Assembly (NCBI GenBank): GCA_937893205.1
Contig: CALBJU010000271.1
Coordinates: 1-19,830, forward strand
Length of the DNA: 19,830 nt
Source of the DNA: an uncultured Bacteroidota bacterium
GTDB lineage: Bacteria > Bacteroidota > Rhodothermia > Rhodothermales > UBA10348
Direction of reading: 5' to 3'
Shown here in pieces: positions 1 to 7,911 of this stretch. Numbering within the stretch: position 1 is the first letter of the stretch; the number at the start of each line of letters is the position of its first letter. The position numbers and the translations under genes are program-made. The notes under the pieces are model-generated. The model saw only the letters and a program-made list of their open reading frames with translations, was not told where the DNA came from and searched no databases.

Positions 1-280
1 AAACCTGGAGGCGGATTCCGGGAATCGACGCTACTTTCACACGCAGCACTTCGGTGCGATCACCAAGGGTGATTTCGCTTCCCGAAAGACGGATGACTTC
101 GTGCAGGCGATTCCTTCTTTCACTGACGGTCCCGTATCTCGGCATCAGAATTCTGGTCTCGTATTTCCCCGATTCATGTAAAGACTCAGGGAGCGTCCGT
201 ACAATCTTGGCTATTTCCGATGTATCGGAAAATGGTGCAACCTCTCCAGTAATAAAAAGAATCCTCATCGCGTTGGCCAT
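1..280 (-). CDS. glgA: Glycogen/starch synthase (GT5), N-terminal fragment
   Basis: This is the first 93 codons of a gene that leaves the window at base 1. The start is ATG at 280, with an AAGG ribosome-binding sequence 2-3 bases upstream; a second in-frame ATG lies four codons in. The peptide opens with MRILFITGEVAPF, the first beta-strand of GT-B synthases. It continues with a ...RYGTVSERRNRLHEVIRLSG... block and ends near SIPGIRLQV, both typical of Bacteroidota glycogen synthases that transfer glucose from ADP- or UDP-glucose to a growing glucan in the cytoplasm. The KxGGL loop that binds the nucleotide sugar in classical bacterial GlgA is absent; DTSEIAKIV stands in its place. This matches the divergent Bacteroidota branch as I remember it. 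The catalytic C-terminal half cannot be seen. Confident in the family, less so in the exact substrate. Confidence 0.8.
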   Translation of the reverse strand, partial: MANAMRILFITGEVAPFSDTSEIAKIVRTLPESLHESGKYETRILMPRYGTVSERRNRLHEVIRLSGSEITLGDRTEVLRVKVASIPGIRLQV

Positions 281-594
281 ACCTTAGTCACGTAGTTAGC
301 GGGTGTGTAACAAACATCGACGGGGAGGGGTGGGCTCTCACATGCTGTCGGACTGGCCGGCAGCATGATATCGTGAAGCACCTCCGATTCCCGGTCTGGT
401 GGCGCTGGCGTTGCAGTAGCAATGATCCACAAAGTGAAGCAAATCCGTAACGCACAGAACCTGTAATTTACCAATATGTGACTGTTTTTTCAAGACTAAT
501 GTGCCTTTGCGAATCTTCTGCATAGGGGTGACCACATCGAAGCTTTTTTATACACGTGCACGTATCACCCGAAAACCCGGGTCAGGATCAGGTA
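281..594. other. Intergenic region between glgA and the DCC-family gene
   Basis: About 314 bases between divergent genes with no convincing coding region. A 69-codon TTG-initiated frame on the minus strand (474 to 265) begins with a hydrophobic, signal-like stretch but has no ribosome-binding site, overlaps the glgA start and matches nothing I know. A small hairpin (409-424, TTGC/GCAA around AGTA) and a perfect 10-bp palindrome ACGTGCACGT (554-563) are visible. A TATACA stretch near 550-555 could be a -10 element for the plus-strand gene, but no good -35 accompanies it. Promoters for both flanking genes should lie here. Confidence 0.5.
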
Positions 595-999
595 ATGATG
601 AGCCAGAGTTCAGCGATCATATTGTTCGACGGCGTGTGCAACTTCTGCAATTCCGGAGTCAATTTCGTGCTAGATAGGGACCCAAAGGGGTATTTCAGGT
701 TCGGCGCTCTTCAGTCATCTGAGGCCCAAACCCTCCTGCAGAAGTACGATCTTCCCGAAGATTATCTTGACTCCATCGTCTTGATAGAAGATGGAAACGT
801 ATTTGCCAACTCGCGAGCAATTCTTAGAATCGCGCGAAAATTGACGGGGATTTGGCCGATTCTTTACTGGTTTCGGGTCATTCCAGTCACAATAAGCGAC
901 GCTATTTACGGATGGTTCGCTCGAAATAGATATGACTGGTTCGGTAAACTGGATTCGTGCCGAATACCCACGGAAGAAGACCGCGATCGGTTCATCTGA
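595..999 (+). CDS. DCC-family thiol-disulfide oxidoreductase-like protein (DUF393)
   Basis: A 134-residue protein of the DUF393 (DCC) family, named for the DxxCxxC motif that is present here as FDGVCNFC: D12, C15 and C18 from the ATG at 595. The family looks like a thioredoxin-fold redox protein, but its substrate is not established. Further family traits are the DRDPKGYFRFGALQS block after the cysteines and the conserved C-terminal RNRYDWFGK...CRIP segment. A GTG at 556 would add 13 residues (HVSPENPGQDQV...) not usual in the family. An AGG-rich stretch lies just before the ATGATG at 595-600, so I prefer 595 (or 598). It converges with the DUF4175 gene, 69 bases away, with no strong terminator between them. 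It appears to be transcribed alone. Confidence 0.82.
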   Translation: MMSQSSAIILFDGVCNFCNSGVNFVLDRDPKGYFRFGALQSSEAQTLLQKYDLPEDYLDSIVLIEDGNVFANSRAILRIARKLTGIWPILYWFRVIPVTISDAIYGWFARNRYDWFGKLDSCRIPTEEDRDRFI

Positions 1000-1068
1000 G
1001 AGCAAGCAACGAGCGAAGCGCTGTGTTTTGCACCTGCTGAAGAGGCCTGACCAGATTCTGAATGGTGG

Positions 1069-4000
1069 CTACGGTTGCTGGGTGGATCCGTTCTGGAGCA
1101 GAGTGAAGTATTGTCTGATCAACGACTCGTAATCGGAAGAGTAGCCAGATTCAAGAGCTCGAATAAGATCTCGTCTCAGGCGTTCGAGTTGTTCGGAGGG
1201 CGTGAGCTGGGCTGGACTTTCTCGCAAAATTTCGTCCGCAGACTTACCCTCGCGTTTCTTGTCTTTTCCCTTCTGTTCGAGTGATCTCGAAGCCTCGAGG
1301 AGGCGCGTCAAAATTTGTTGCTGTCTCCTGACGGTCGTACGCGTAACCCGATTTTGCTGCAGTTCTAGTATACTTTCGACCATCTGATCAGCAATCTTGT
1401 TCAGGTCTCCCAGAATCTTGTTGCGAGAGTTACGCTCTCTGCTCATTTTTCTGAGCTCATTTCTGATCTGCTCCTGTTGGCTGCCCATCTGACGCAGCCG
1501 ATCCATCATGTCAGTGGTAAGCCTTGAGCCCTGCATGTCATTCAGTAGCTGCTGTATCTGCTGATTTAATTGCTGCTGCTGCTGTCCCATCTGTTGGAGC
1601 TGTTCCATCATCTGCTCCATGGACTGATTACTCTGGCCCGTTCCTGAACCATTCATCTGCTGGTTCAACAATTCAGAAAGCATGAGTGCGAGTTCGTTCA
1701 GATTGGTCATAGCGCCTTTCTGATGTCCAGCAGCCCTGCGAGCAGATCGCTCCGTCATCGCGACGATTGCGTCACTCATCTCCCTCAGTGTGTCGCCAGC
1801 TCGCCCCTGTATGTCACGGCTCATCTGCGGAATTTCTCGGGCGATCGACTGAAGAGAATCCGACACAATGGTAAGACTCTCGGCCAGATCCACCTGAACT
1901 TGCGCAGAGGATCGCAACAGGGGGGAGTCCAGCGTCAAGGAAAGCACCTCGTGGCGGAGCTGTTCTTGCTTCTGAGATAACGTTAGAACGTCCTCCAGCG
2001 TGGCACGTATCGCGGCAATGTTGACTTGCATTTGAGCCCCTTGCATGTTCATCTGCATATCTTGCATCTGCGACGAAAGCTGATTCAGTTGCTGACTCAT
2101 CTTCTCTTGCTGCTGCTGGGCCTGCTGAAGCTCGTTATCCCTCAATTCCTGAGCATTTTCTTGCATCTGTTGGGCCATCTGCTGATCCTGTGTGTCTTCC
2201 AGCAGATCCTGCATTTCCTGATCCGGCATGTTGTTCAATTCCTCCATGCGTTCACGGACTTGCTCCATCTTCTCTTCTAGCGCCTTCATTTCCTCGGCAG
2301 CCAGCTCTTGTTGTTTTGCGAGGTCCTCGTTTTTCTCACCCGGCTGTTGGTTTTCGCCGTTGGCTTCCTCGGCAGTCTTCTGTTCATTTTCAAGCTTGGC
2401 GGTCTCTTCAGCGAGTTTGTCCTCCGTTTCTGAGAGATCTTCTGCTCGTTTTTCGATTTCCTCGAGATCCTGCTGGACTCGAAATTTCTTGAACAGATCT
2501 AGTGTTCTCTCCAGCCGCTCCTGGTACATTTCTTCAGAGAATTCGAACTTCTCAAGAGCGTCCTGCATCTCGTTGAGATTCATGTTCTCCAGGGCATTTT
2601 GAAGCTGCTCCAGCGCATCCATCAATTCTGGAGTCCGGACTTCCTCTACCACTTCTTTCAATTCCTCAAACATGTCCAGCGTCTCGTCTGAGACAAGATC
2701 ATTATCCTCCATTAGTTCGGAAAGCTGATCCATCTGATCGGCAATCTGATCTACGGACTTCTCCAGATCTTTCTGACGTTGCTGGAGCTGCTCAAGAAGT
2801 CGTTCATCGTGAAAATCAGCTTCGGGATTCTGAAGAAGCTCTTTTTTCAGCTCTTCGAATTGTTCTCGCGCCTTGTTTGCTCGCTCAAGAAGGTCTTCGA
2901 TTGAGGCTTGGGTGTCGTCTTGGGAATCGTCAAGTCGCTTGTACTGCTCCGCAAGCGATGGCATGCGAAGCTGATAGATCCTCGTCTGCGCTGACTTGAA
3001 ACCGGAGATGGTGTCGTTGTCGAAAACTTCCAGGTAGTAGTCGATGATGTCGCCAGGCACTGGATCCAAAATGGTTACATCCTTGAGGGCCCAGGAATAT
3101 GCGACGTCCTGATCCAGCTGATAATGGTTCGGGATATCGATAGAGAGCGAACTGAATTCTTCCGAAATATTCCCAAAACGGCTTTCTGAGAGCCGATAGA
3201 AGAGGGTCAGGCGATTGAAGCCGATGTCATCGGTTATATGGGCGAGAAGAGGAACGAGCATATCGTCCGTCAGGTCGACGAGGGACGCTGGCGCAAGGAG
3301 GGACGCTGAGGGTGGGGCATCTGTAAGGCTCTCCACGCGGTACAAGATGGGATTCAAGTTCAGGATTCCGTCTTTTCCTTGAAGGACGACGTGATAGGAA
3401 TCACTTCCCCTCACGCCGAACCTACCTTCGATATGAGTCCCATCGACACTCATTTCGATGACTCGACCGGAATCGAAGTGGAGCCATGCCCGTTGTGTTT
3501 CAGCTCCGGAAGCCGAGATGTTTACTTCTACCGTGGATCCTCTTAGCGCACTGAAATCTCCGACATTTACATCTAGAATTTGAGTTGGAATCCTCGTGTA
3601 TCGTGGAAAGATCAGCCTGAGGCTCAGCTGCTGGACCAGGGGACGCTCAAGAATGAGGACACTGTACCACGTGGTGACGACTTCATCTCCCGCGACTCGG
3701 TATTGAAATGCCTGGCGGACATTTTGAAACACGTGTTTTAGTGATCCTGTTGAGTCGTCAGCGAGATTTACAAATCGGGACCGAAATTCGCCCTCGAGGA
3801 TGGTTTCCAGCACTGGCGTCTGCTCGGGAAGAAGGCCAGTGATGCTGATGGAAACCTCAAGGTCGTTCCCGATGATCAGCTCGGCATCCCCGGGTGAAAC
3901 CTGAATGGAATACGGAGCGGGTCGCTCGAAGACCGTACTCGGGGCCGTGATTCGGTTGGTGGCAGAGAAGAACGGGCCTGGTGCGGCAATCATGAAAGAC

Positions 4001-4515
4001 AGTACAAGAAACAGCGGAAGCGCGGCGTACCTGGAATACCGAAGAGGCAATTTCCAGGAGGTGACCGCCCCAAAAGACATTTTCCTCATGGGTTCGCCTA
4101 GGCGCTGGACCGCCTGATCCACAAATGGGGCCGGAGAGGTGCTGTGTTGCCCACTGGCAAGTTGCAGCAGGTTCAGAAGGCGGTCTTCAATTTGCGGATA
4201 GGCCCGACCGACAGAGCGGGCGATCTGATCCTCTTCACGCCCGGCTATGACTCCGAGGTGAAGCAAAACAGGGCGGGCGATGTACCAAGCCAGAACTCCA
4301 ATAAGCGCCACAGACAGGCCACCCAGCACGGCCCATTTCACAACCGGGGGGAACCAAAAAGCCGATTCTAGACTCGCTGCTACGAACCAGGCGGTCAAGA
4401 ACGATCCGAGAAAGATTGTCGCACCAGCCGCGATGTCGATTCGGAGAATCCGAGATCTGGCAGATTTCAGTTTCTCCCTGATCAGGAGTACAAGTTGTTG
4501 CGAGAGATCGCTCAT
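1069..4515 (-). CDS. DUF4175-family large membrane-anchored coiled-coil protein
   Basis: A 1148-residue protein with the DUF4175 layout. Two membrane helices lie at about residues 27-48 and 59-80, a soluble loop follows, and a third helix lies at about 162-182 (LPLFLVLSFMIAAPG). Then comes a beta-rich, probably periplasmic region to about 515. From about 518 to 840 there is a long Glu/Gln/Met-rich coiled coil (KRLDDSQDDTQASIEDLLE...). A second very Gln/Met-rich stretch covers about 940-995, and a basic helical tail ends in ...NGSTQQP. The function of the family is unknown. In related bacteria it is often found beside MoxR-ATPase/DUF58/von Willebrand clusters, which are absent here. ATG at 4515 is the natural start because TM1 follows directly. 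The gene is divergent from the TonB-dependent receptor. Its skewed amino-acid composition produces long open frames on the opposite strand that are not genes. Confidence 0.8.
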   Translation of the reverse strand: MSDLSQQLVLLIREKLKSARSRILRIDIAAGATIFLGSFLTAWFVAASLESAFWFPPVVKWAVLGGLSVALIGVLAWYIARPVLLHLGVIAGREEDQIARSVGRAYPQIEDRLLNLLQLASGQHSTSPAPFVDQAVQRLGEPMRKMSFGAVTSWKLPLRYSRYAALPLFLVLSFMIAAPGPFFSATNRITAPSTVFERPAPYSIQVSPGDAELIIGNDLEVSISITGLLPEQTPVLETILEGEFRSRFVNLADDSTGSLKHVFQNVRQAFQYRVAGDEVVTTWYSVLILERPLVQQLSLRLIFPRYTRIPTQILDVNVGDFSALRGSTVEVNISASGAETQRAWLHFDSGRVIEMSVDGTHIEGRFGVRGSDSYHVVLQGKDGILNLNPILYRVESLTDAPPSASLLAPASLVDLTDDMLVPLLAHITDDIGFNRLTLFYRLSESRFGNISEEFSSLSIDIPNHYQLDQDVAYSWALKDVTILDPVPGDIIDYYLEVFDNDTISGFKSAQTRIYQLRMPSLAEQYKRLDDSQDDTQASIEDLLERANKAREQFEELKKELLQNPEADFHDERLLEQLQQRQKDLEKSVDQIADQMDQLSELMEDNDLVSDETLDMFEELKEVVEEVRTPELMDALEQLQNALENMNLNEMQDALEKFEFSEEMYQERLERTLDLFKKFRVQQDLEEIEKRAEDLSETEDKLAEETAKLENEQKTAEEANGENQQPGEKNEDLAKQQELAAEEMKALEEKMEQVRERMEELNNMPDQEMQDLLEDTQDQQMAQQMQENAQELRDNELQQAQQQQEKMSQQLNQLSSQMQDMQMNMQGAQMQVNIAAIRATLEDVLTLSQKQEQLRHEVLSLTLDSPLLRSSAQVQVDLAESLTIVSDSLQSIAREIPQMSRDIQGRAGDTLREMSDAIVAMTERSARRAAGHQKGAMTNLNELALMLSELLNQQMNGSGTGQSNQSMEQMMEQLQQMGQQQQQLNQQIQQLLNDMQGSRLTTDMMDRLRQMGSQQEQIRNELRKMSRERNSRNKILGDLNKIADQMVESILELQQNRVTRTTVRRQQQILTRLLEASRSLEQKGKDKKREGKSADEILRESPAQLTPSEQLERLRRDLIRALESGYSSDYESLIRQYFTLLQNGSTQQP

Positions 4516-4527
4516 AGACGGGTGAAT

Positions 4528-4563
4528 AGTTGGAGAGTGGGTCTACCGTAGTAAACTCCAACT
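4528..4563. repeat. Inverted repeat in the DUF4175/receptor intergenic region
   Basis: Perfect 8-base arms AGTTGGAG (4528-4535) and CTCCAACT (4556-4563) flank a 20-base spacer that holds a smaller GGT/ACC pairing. It sits 13 bases upstream of the DUF4175 ATG, so on the minus strand it would be in that gene's leader and could fold as a stem-loop before the ribosome-binding site. It could equally be a DNA operator. Only the sequence symmetry is observed; the role is inferred. Confidence 0.4.
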
Positions 4564-4690
4564 GGTTTCAACCGGAAGGAAATTTGCCCATTGCATGGAT
4601 GAACCATCGTCGTATAGCAGGTCGTCACAGCGAACATGTAGGGCAGGGCATTTCCCGGAACTCATCATCATTTACCTCCGTAAGGATTAC

Positions 4691-4723
4691 GCGGCGGCCC
4701 TGGGCTCAGGGACGCCGCTTTTT
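4691..4723 (+). terminator. Intrinsic terminator-like hairpin in the TonB-receptor leader
   Basis: GCGGCG (4691-4696) pairs with CGCCGC (4713-4718). After one G-A mismatch, CCCTG (4698-4702) pairs with CAGGG (4707-4711) around a GGCT tetraloop. Five T residues follow at 4719-4723. That is 11 GC-rich base pairs plus a U-run, the standard form of a Rho-independent terminator for plus-strand transcription. No plus-strand gene ends upstream (the nearest stops at 999). The hairpin is about 24 bases before the proposed receptor start, so it more likely acts as an attenuator, or ends a short RNA, than serving as a gene terminator. On the minus strand it is not followed by a T-run. Confidence 0.6.
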
Positions 4724-4747
4724 ACGTCTCAGCATGTTACTTCGAAT

Positions 4748-6748
4748 TTGATTTATCGGCTACGAGTACCGGTGTGGATTGCAGTGTTGTGTGCCCTGGC
4801 AGATGTGGCCGTGGCACAGGTCGCACAGGACTCTCTTCTCTCTTACGATCTATCAGAAATCGTAATCGGCGGAGAAGTACGCCAGGGTGCTAGAATTCAA
4901 CGCGTTCATCGAGTCGGATTATCGGCCCTGGCTCGTCAGGACAGGCCAGGTATCGCGGGGTCCTTGCGATTGCTGCCCTCGGCCTCGGTTCAGACCAACT
5001 CGAGGGGAGAAACACTGGTCTATATCCGAGCAGCAGGTGAGCGTCAGGTTGCCATCTTTCTGGACGGCGCCCCGCTCAACGTAGCCTGGGATAACAGGAT
5101 TGACCTCAGTCTCGTGCCAGCCAACATTCTTGGAAGCATTTCCATCGAGCGCGGCGCGGTAAGTGCGGCTTATGGACCCAATGTGTCTGGAGGGGCTGTC
5201 AATCTGCAGAGCCGGCGCTTGCAGGCGGACGGGAAGTTATCTGAGTTGACTGCGCAAATCGGTAGCCACGAGTCGTGGCAAACCAAGGCCATGTTCGCCA
5301 GCAGGTCGGGCCAGACATCCATCCTGGCCGGCGCGACGCTTGCCTCGACGGCAGGACTGAGTGTGTCCGGCGATGCGAATCTTCCATTCGGTCAGCAGGG
5401 TGAGACCCGTACCAATACCGACCGGCAGGTGGGGAATATTTACGTTCGGCTGGATCGGGAGCAAAATTTCGGTTCATGGGGGCTCACCTTCCTACACGCT
5501 TTCGCCGAAAAAGGTGTGGCACCTGAAGGACATCTGAACCCGGAAACAGAAAATGTGCGGTATTGGCGTTATCCTTTGTGGCGCAATACCATGGCTATAT
5601 TGAACGGCGTATCTGAAAAGGGCCCTTTTGATCTGTTCGCAACTATGTGGATAGCGCGATTTCAGCAGGAAATTGACCAATATCAGGACCATACCTATGA
5701 GGTGGTAGCCCAGAAGCAGGAGGATCTGGACCGGAGTTGGGGAATGCGCCTCGTAGGTGAAAGAGACTTGGGACCGTTCACTTTGAGAGGAATTGGGTTT
5801 GTGACCAGTTCCACGCACCTTCAGCGAGATATTGATACAGAGATCGGGCCCGATAAATCTGCAGGCAGGCTACGCTATCAAAGCGTGCTCTACTCGTCGG
5901 GCCTCGAAATTGCATCGGTCTCCAACGATGAGGGACACTGGGCGCTTGGGTTGACGCTTGACGGCCTGGCAACGCCGGTAACCGGCGACAAACCTTCGAT
6001 CAGCGGATTTCAAGCGCTCAGTGCCAATATGGAGTATATCACCCCACTGTCTCAGAGTGTCGCATTTAAACTGAATGCGGGCAGTAAACCGCGATTTCCG
6101 ACCATGCGGGAATTGTTTGGTACTGCTCTCAATAGATTCCTTCCTAACCCCGACTTGAAAGCCGAGCGCGCATGGATAGCCGAATCCAGTCTCCAGGTTC
6201 TGGGTGAGAGCATTTCATTCGAGACAACCCTGTTCTATCAGCGTACAAAAAACACGATCGATCAGATCAATGTGATGGATGATAACGTGAGGAAACGCCT
6301 TCGAGTCAACCTCGATGGAAGCCGGGTCTACGGTGTGGAAGTTGTCGGGCGCGCCGAACTCATGGAGAGGCTTTCACTAGACGGACACTTTACCTGGATG
6401 CGGCCGGTGGCCATAGTTGAGGATGGGAATCAACACCTTATGGAGAAACCTGAAATGCTTGGCACTATTTCTGTCCAGGTGGACGGCTTCGGGGGAACGA
6501 CACTGGATGCAACGGCAATTTACACTGGCAAAGCATATGGCCAGGCAGAGGATAATTCGGAGATCGAGCTTTCCACCTCTGTGGTGTTGAACATCAGACT
6601 TTCGGGCCGGAAGTATTTTTCGCGATCCGGAGTCTTTGCGGAAATATTCGGCGGAGTGGATAACGTTTTTGACACCTTGCAGCTCCCGCAACTCGGTCTG
6701 CCCTCGGCGGGAAGGACTTCTCGCATCGGTATCAATCTGTCTCGCTGA
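4748..6748 (+). CDS. TonB-dependent outer-membrane receptor, substrate unknown
   Basis: A 666-residue receptor from the TTG at 4748. The first 23 residues form a clear Sec signal peptide (IYRLRVPVWIAVLC..., cleavage after AVA). A plug domain follows at about residues 34-140: ...GSLRLLPSASV, RGETLVYIRAAGERQ, VAIFLDGAPLN and the SISIERGAVSAAYGPN block. The rest is a beta-barrel of about 500 residues. It has no N-terminal carboxypeptidase-like domain and no SusD partner, so it resembles BtuB/FepA-type importers of metal chelates or vitamins more than SusC glycan importers; the substrate cannot be read from sequence. An upstream in-frame ATG (4595) would add 51 residues before the signal peptide and translate through the hairpin, so I reject it. 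No clear ribosome-binding site precedes 4748, which leaves the exact start uncertain. The last residues (RIGINLSR) lack the usual terminal aromatic. It overlaps the ABM gene tail-to-tail by 17 bp. Confidence 0.82.
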   Translation: MIYRLRVPVWIAVLCALADVAVAQVAQDSLLSYDLSEIVIGGEVRQGARIQRVHRVGLSALARQDRPGIAGSLRLLPSASVQTNSRGETLVYIRAAGERQVAIFLDGAPLNVAWDNRIDLSLVPANILGSISIERGAVSAAYGPNVSGGAVNLQSRRLQADGKLSELTAQIGSHESWQTKAMFASRSGQTSILAGATLASTAGLSVSGDANLPFGQQGETRTNTDRQVGNIYVRLDREQNFGSWGLTFLHAFAEKGVAPEGHLNPETENVRYWRYPLWRNTMAILNGVSEKGPFDLFATMWIARFQQEIDQYQDHTYEVVAQKQEDLDRSWGMRLVGERDLGPFTLRGIGFVTSSTHLQRDIDTEIGPDKSAGRLRYQSVLYSSGLEIASVSNDEGHWALGLTLDGLATPVTGDKPSISGFQALSANMEYITPLSQSVAFKLNAGSKPRFPTMRELFGTALNRFLPNPDLKAERAWIAESSLQVLGESISFETTLFYQRTKNTIDQINVMDDNVRKRLRVNLDGSRVYGVEVVGRAELMERLSLDGHFTWMRPVAIVEDGNQHLMEKPEMLGTISVQVDGFGGTTLDATAIYTGKAYGQAEDNSEIELSTSVVLNIRLSGRKYFSRSGVFAEIFGGVDNVFDTLQLPQLGLPSAGRTSRIGINLSR

Positions 6749-7028
6749 GAACGCGATAACTGTACACTTCGGGTCGCGCAGCGAACAGGGGCCTGGTCTT
6801 GGCCCAAGTGGAAATGAATAATTCGGACTCCCGATACTTTTGAAGGGCTCCGTCATCTTCCCACGTGCTGAAGGTACTGACCTGGTTGGCGTAGGAGGTA
6901 TCCTGCATAAGTGAGAGTCGCAGGCAGCCGGGAAAGGCTCGAATGGAGGACTTGGAGGATTCGAATAGGTCCAGAAACTCTTGCAGACGATCTGGATGTA
7001 TGGTCAGTCGAACGACACGTGTAATCAT
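6732..7028 (-). CDS. Antibiotic biosynthesis monooxygenase (ABM) domain protein
   Basis: A 98-residue ferredoxin-like-fold protein. It opens with ITRVVRLTIHPDRLQEFLDLF, continues with the central FPGCLRLSLMQD and a STWEDDGALQKYRES segment, and has the length and order of strands and helices of the ABM/DUF3291-like superfamily. Members dimerise and include small cofactor-independent oxygenases, heme-degrading enzymes and many of unknown role; no haem-binding signature is evident here. Its ATG overlaps the pyrF stop as ATGA (7025-7028), so translational coupling is likely. Its 3' end overlaps the receptor stop by 17 bp. A functional link to pyrimidine synthesis is not obvious. Confidence 0.75.
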   Translation of the reverse strand: MITRVVRLTIHPDRLQEFLDLFESSKSSIRAFPGCLRLSLMQDTSYANQVSTFSTWEDDGALQKYRESELFISTWAKTRPLFAARPEVYSYRVLSETD

Positions 7029-7831
7029 GATCCCAAGATGTTTCTGGTTTCTTCAGCTACCCGGCCTGCAGCAGTGGCGAAATCGATGTCCGCGGAAGCA
7101 TAGAGAATGGATCGTGAACTATTGACAAGAATAGGCCCGCTTCCGGCAGCACTCATTACGTTTGAAGCACTGCCTCCCTGCGCGCCGACTCCTGGAACGA
7201 GGAACGGAGTCAAGGGGTGGGAGGCCCGAAGTACCTGGAGGGCTTCGATATCGGAAGCACCCACGACGAGTCCTGTTTCGCCAATTTCGCCATCGGACCA
7301 CGAAACCGCCTCATTCGCCAGATACCGAAAGAGAGGCACGCCTTCTGTCTGCAGCGTTTGAAAGTCCGAACCACCTGGATTCGACGTGCGGGCCAGGACG
7401 AATGCACACGTTCCAGGATTTTGGAGGAAGGGAGTTACGGAATCCTGGCCCATGTACGGACTGATAGTCACAGAATCGTAGCCGAAATTGTCGAAGACCG
7501 ATCGGGCATAAAAGGAAGCTGAATTTCCGATATCGCCCCGCTTTGCGTCAGCAATGGTGAGGACCTCCTCCGGAAGAGCATCCAAAACACTCCGCATCAC
7601 CGTAAATCCATGCTCTCCAAGTGCTTCGAAGAAGGCAAAATTTATCTTGAAAGCTATCGCAAAGGGTGATGTCTCTCGGATAATCTCTCGACAGAATGAC
7701 GTTACTGCCGACTCGATACCCAATTTCTGGACAAGATGATTCGGTATCCGAGAGGGATCCGGGTCAAGCCCAACGCACAACACCGAGCCTTTTCTCGATC
7801 GTAGGTCCTGCAGTCGCTGAGAAAAAGTCAC
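7025..7831 (-). CDS. pyrF: Orotidine 5'-phosphate decarboxylase (type 2)
   Basis: This enzyme decarboxylates OMP to UMP, the last step of de novo pyrimidine synthesis, in the cytoplasm. From the GTG at 7831 it is 268 residues, normal for the longer bacterial type-2 subfamily. Visible landmarks are VLCVGLDPDP (residues 17-26), the FKIN lysine K62, the catalytic array D95-A-K97-R-G-D100-IGN, DSVTISPYMG, and PFLVPGVGAQGG with NSSRSILYA for phosphate binding. The frame stays open upstream to a GTG at 7921, but those 30 extra residues match nothing in the family and the codon sits in the centre of a 19-bp palindrome. I therefore place the start at 7831 (7837 is also possible). It overlaps the ABM gene by 4 bp. 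Confidence 0.88.
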   Translation of the reverse strand: MTFSQRLQDLRSRKGSVLCVGLDPDPSRIPNHLVQKLGIESAVTSFCREIIRETSPFAIAFKINFAFFEALGEHGFTVMRSVLDALPEEVLTIADAKRGDIGNSASFYARSVFDNFGYDSVTISPYMGQDSVTPFLQNPGTCAFVLARTSNPGGSDFQTLQTEGVPLFRYLANEAVSWSDGEIGETGLVVGASDIEALQVLRASHPLTPFLVPGVGAQGGSASNVMSAAGSGPILVNSSRSILYASADIDFATAAGRVAEETRNILGS

Positions 7832-7911
7832 ATTCACGGGAAATTTACGGGCATCATTTAAGGGGGGAAAACGGCAGAATATACCGATAAGGAACGGTCT
7901 TCGCTCATAGT

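Noticed and set aside
265..474. A 69-codon minus-strand frame with a hydrophobic N-terminus upstream of glgA
   Set aside because: It uses a TTG start with no ribosome-binding site, overlaps the glgA start in another frame, and its cysteine/proline-rich remainder matches no family I know.
554..563. Perfect 10-bp palindrome ACGTGCACGT upstream of the DCC-family gene
   Set aside because: Too short to separate from chance; recorded only as part of the intergenic description.
1000..1068. A terminator between the convergent DCC-family and DUF4175 genes
   Set aside because: Only a 4-bp AGCG/CGCT stem followed at a distance by TTTT is visible, which is too weak to call.
2026..2280. A Leu/His-rich 84-codon plus-strand frame that looks like a membrane protein
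   Set aside because: It is the reverse reading of the Gln/Met/Glu-rich coiled-coil codons of DUF4175, which automatically gives Leu/His-rich antisense frames.
4595..4747. A 51-residue N-terminal extension of the TonB receptor from ATG 4595
   Set aside because: It would place a signal peptide internally, translate through the terminator-like hairpin and has no similarity to receptor N-terminal domains.
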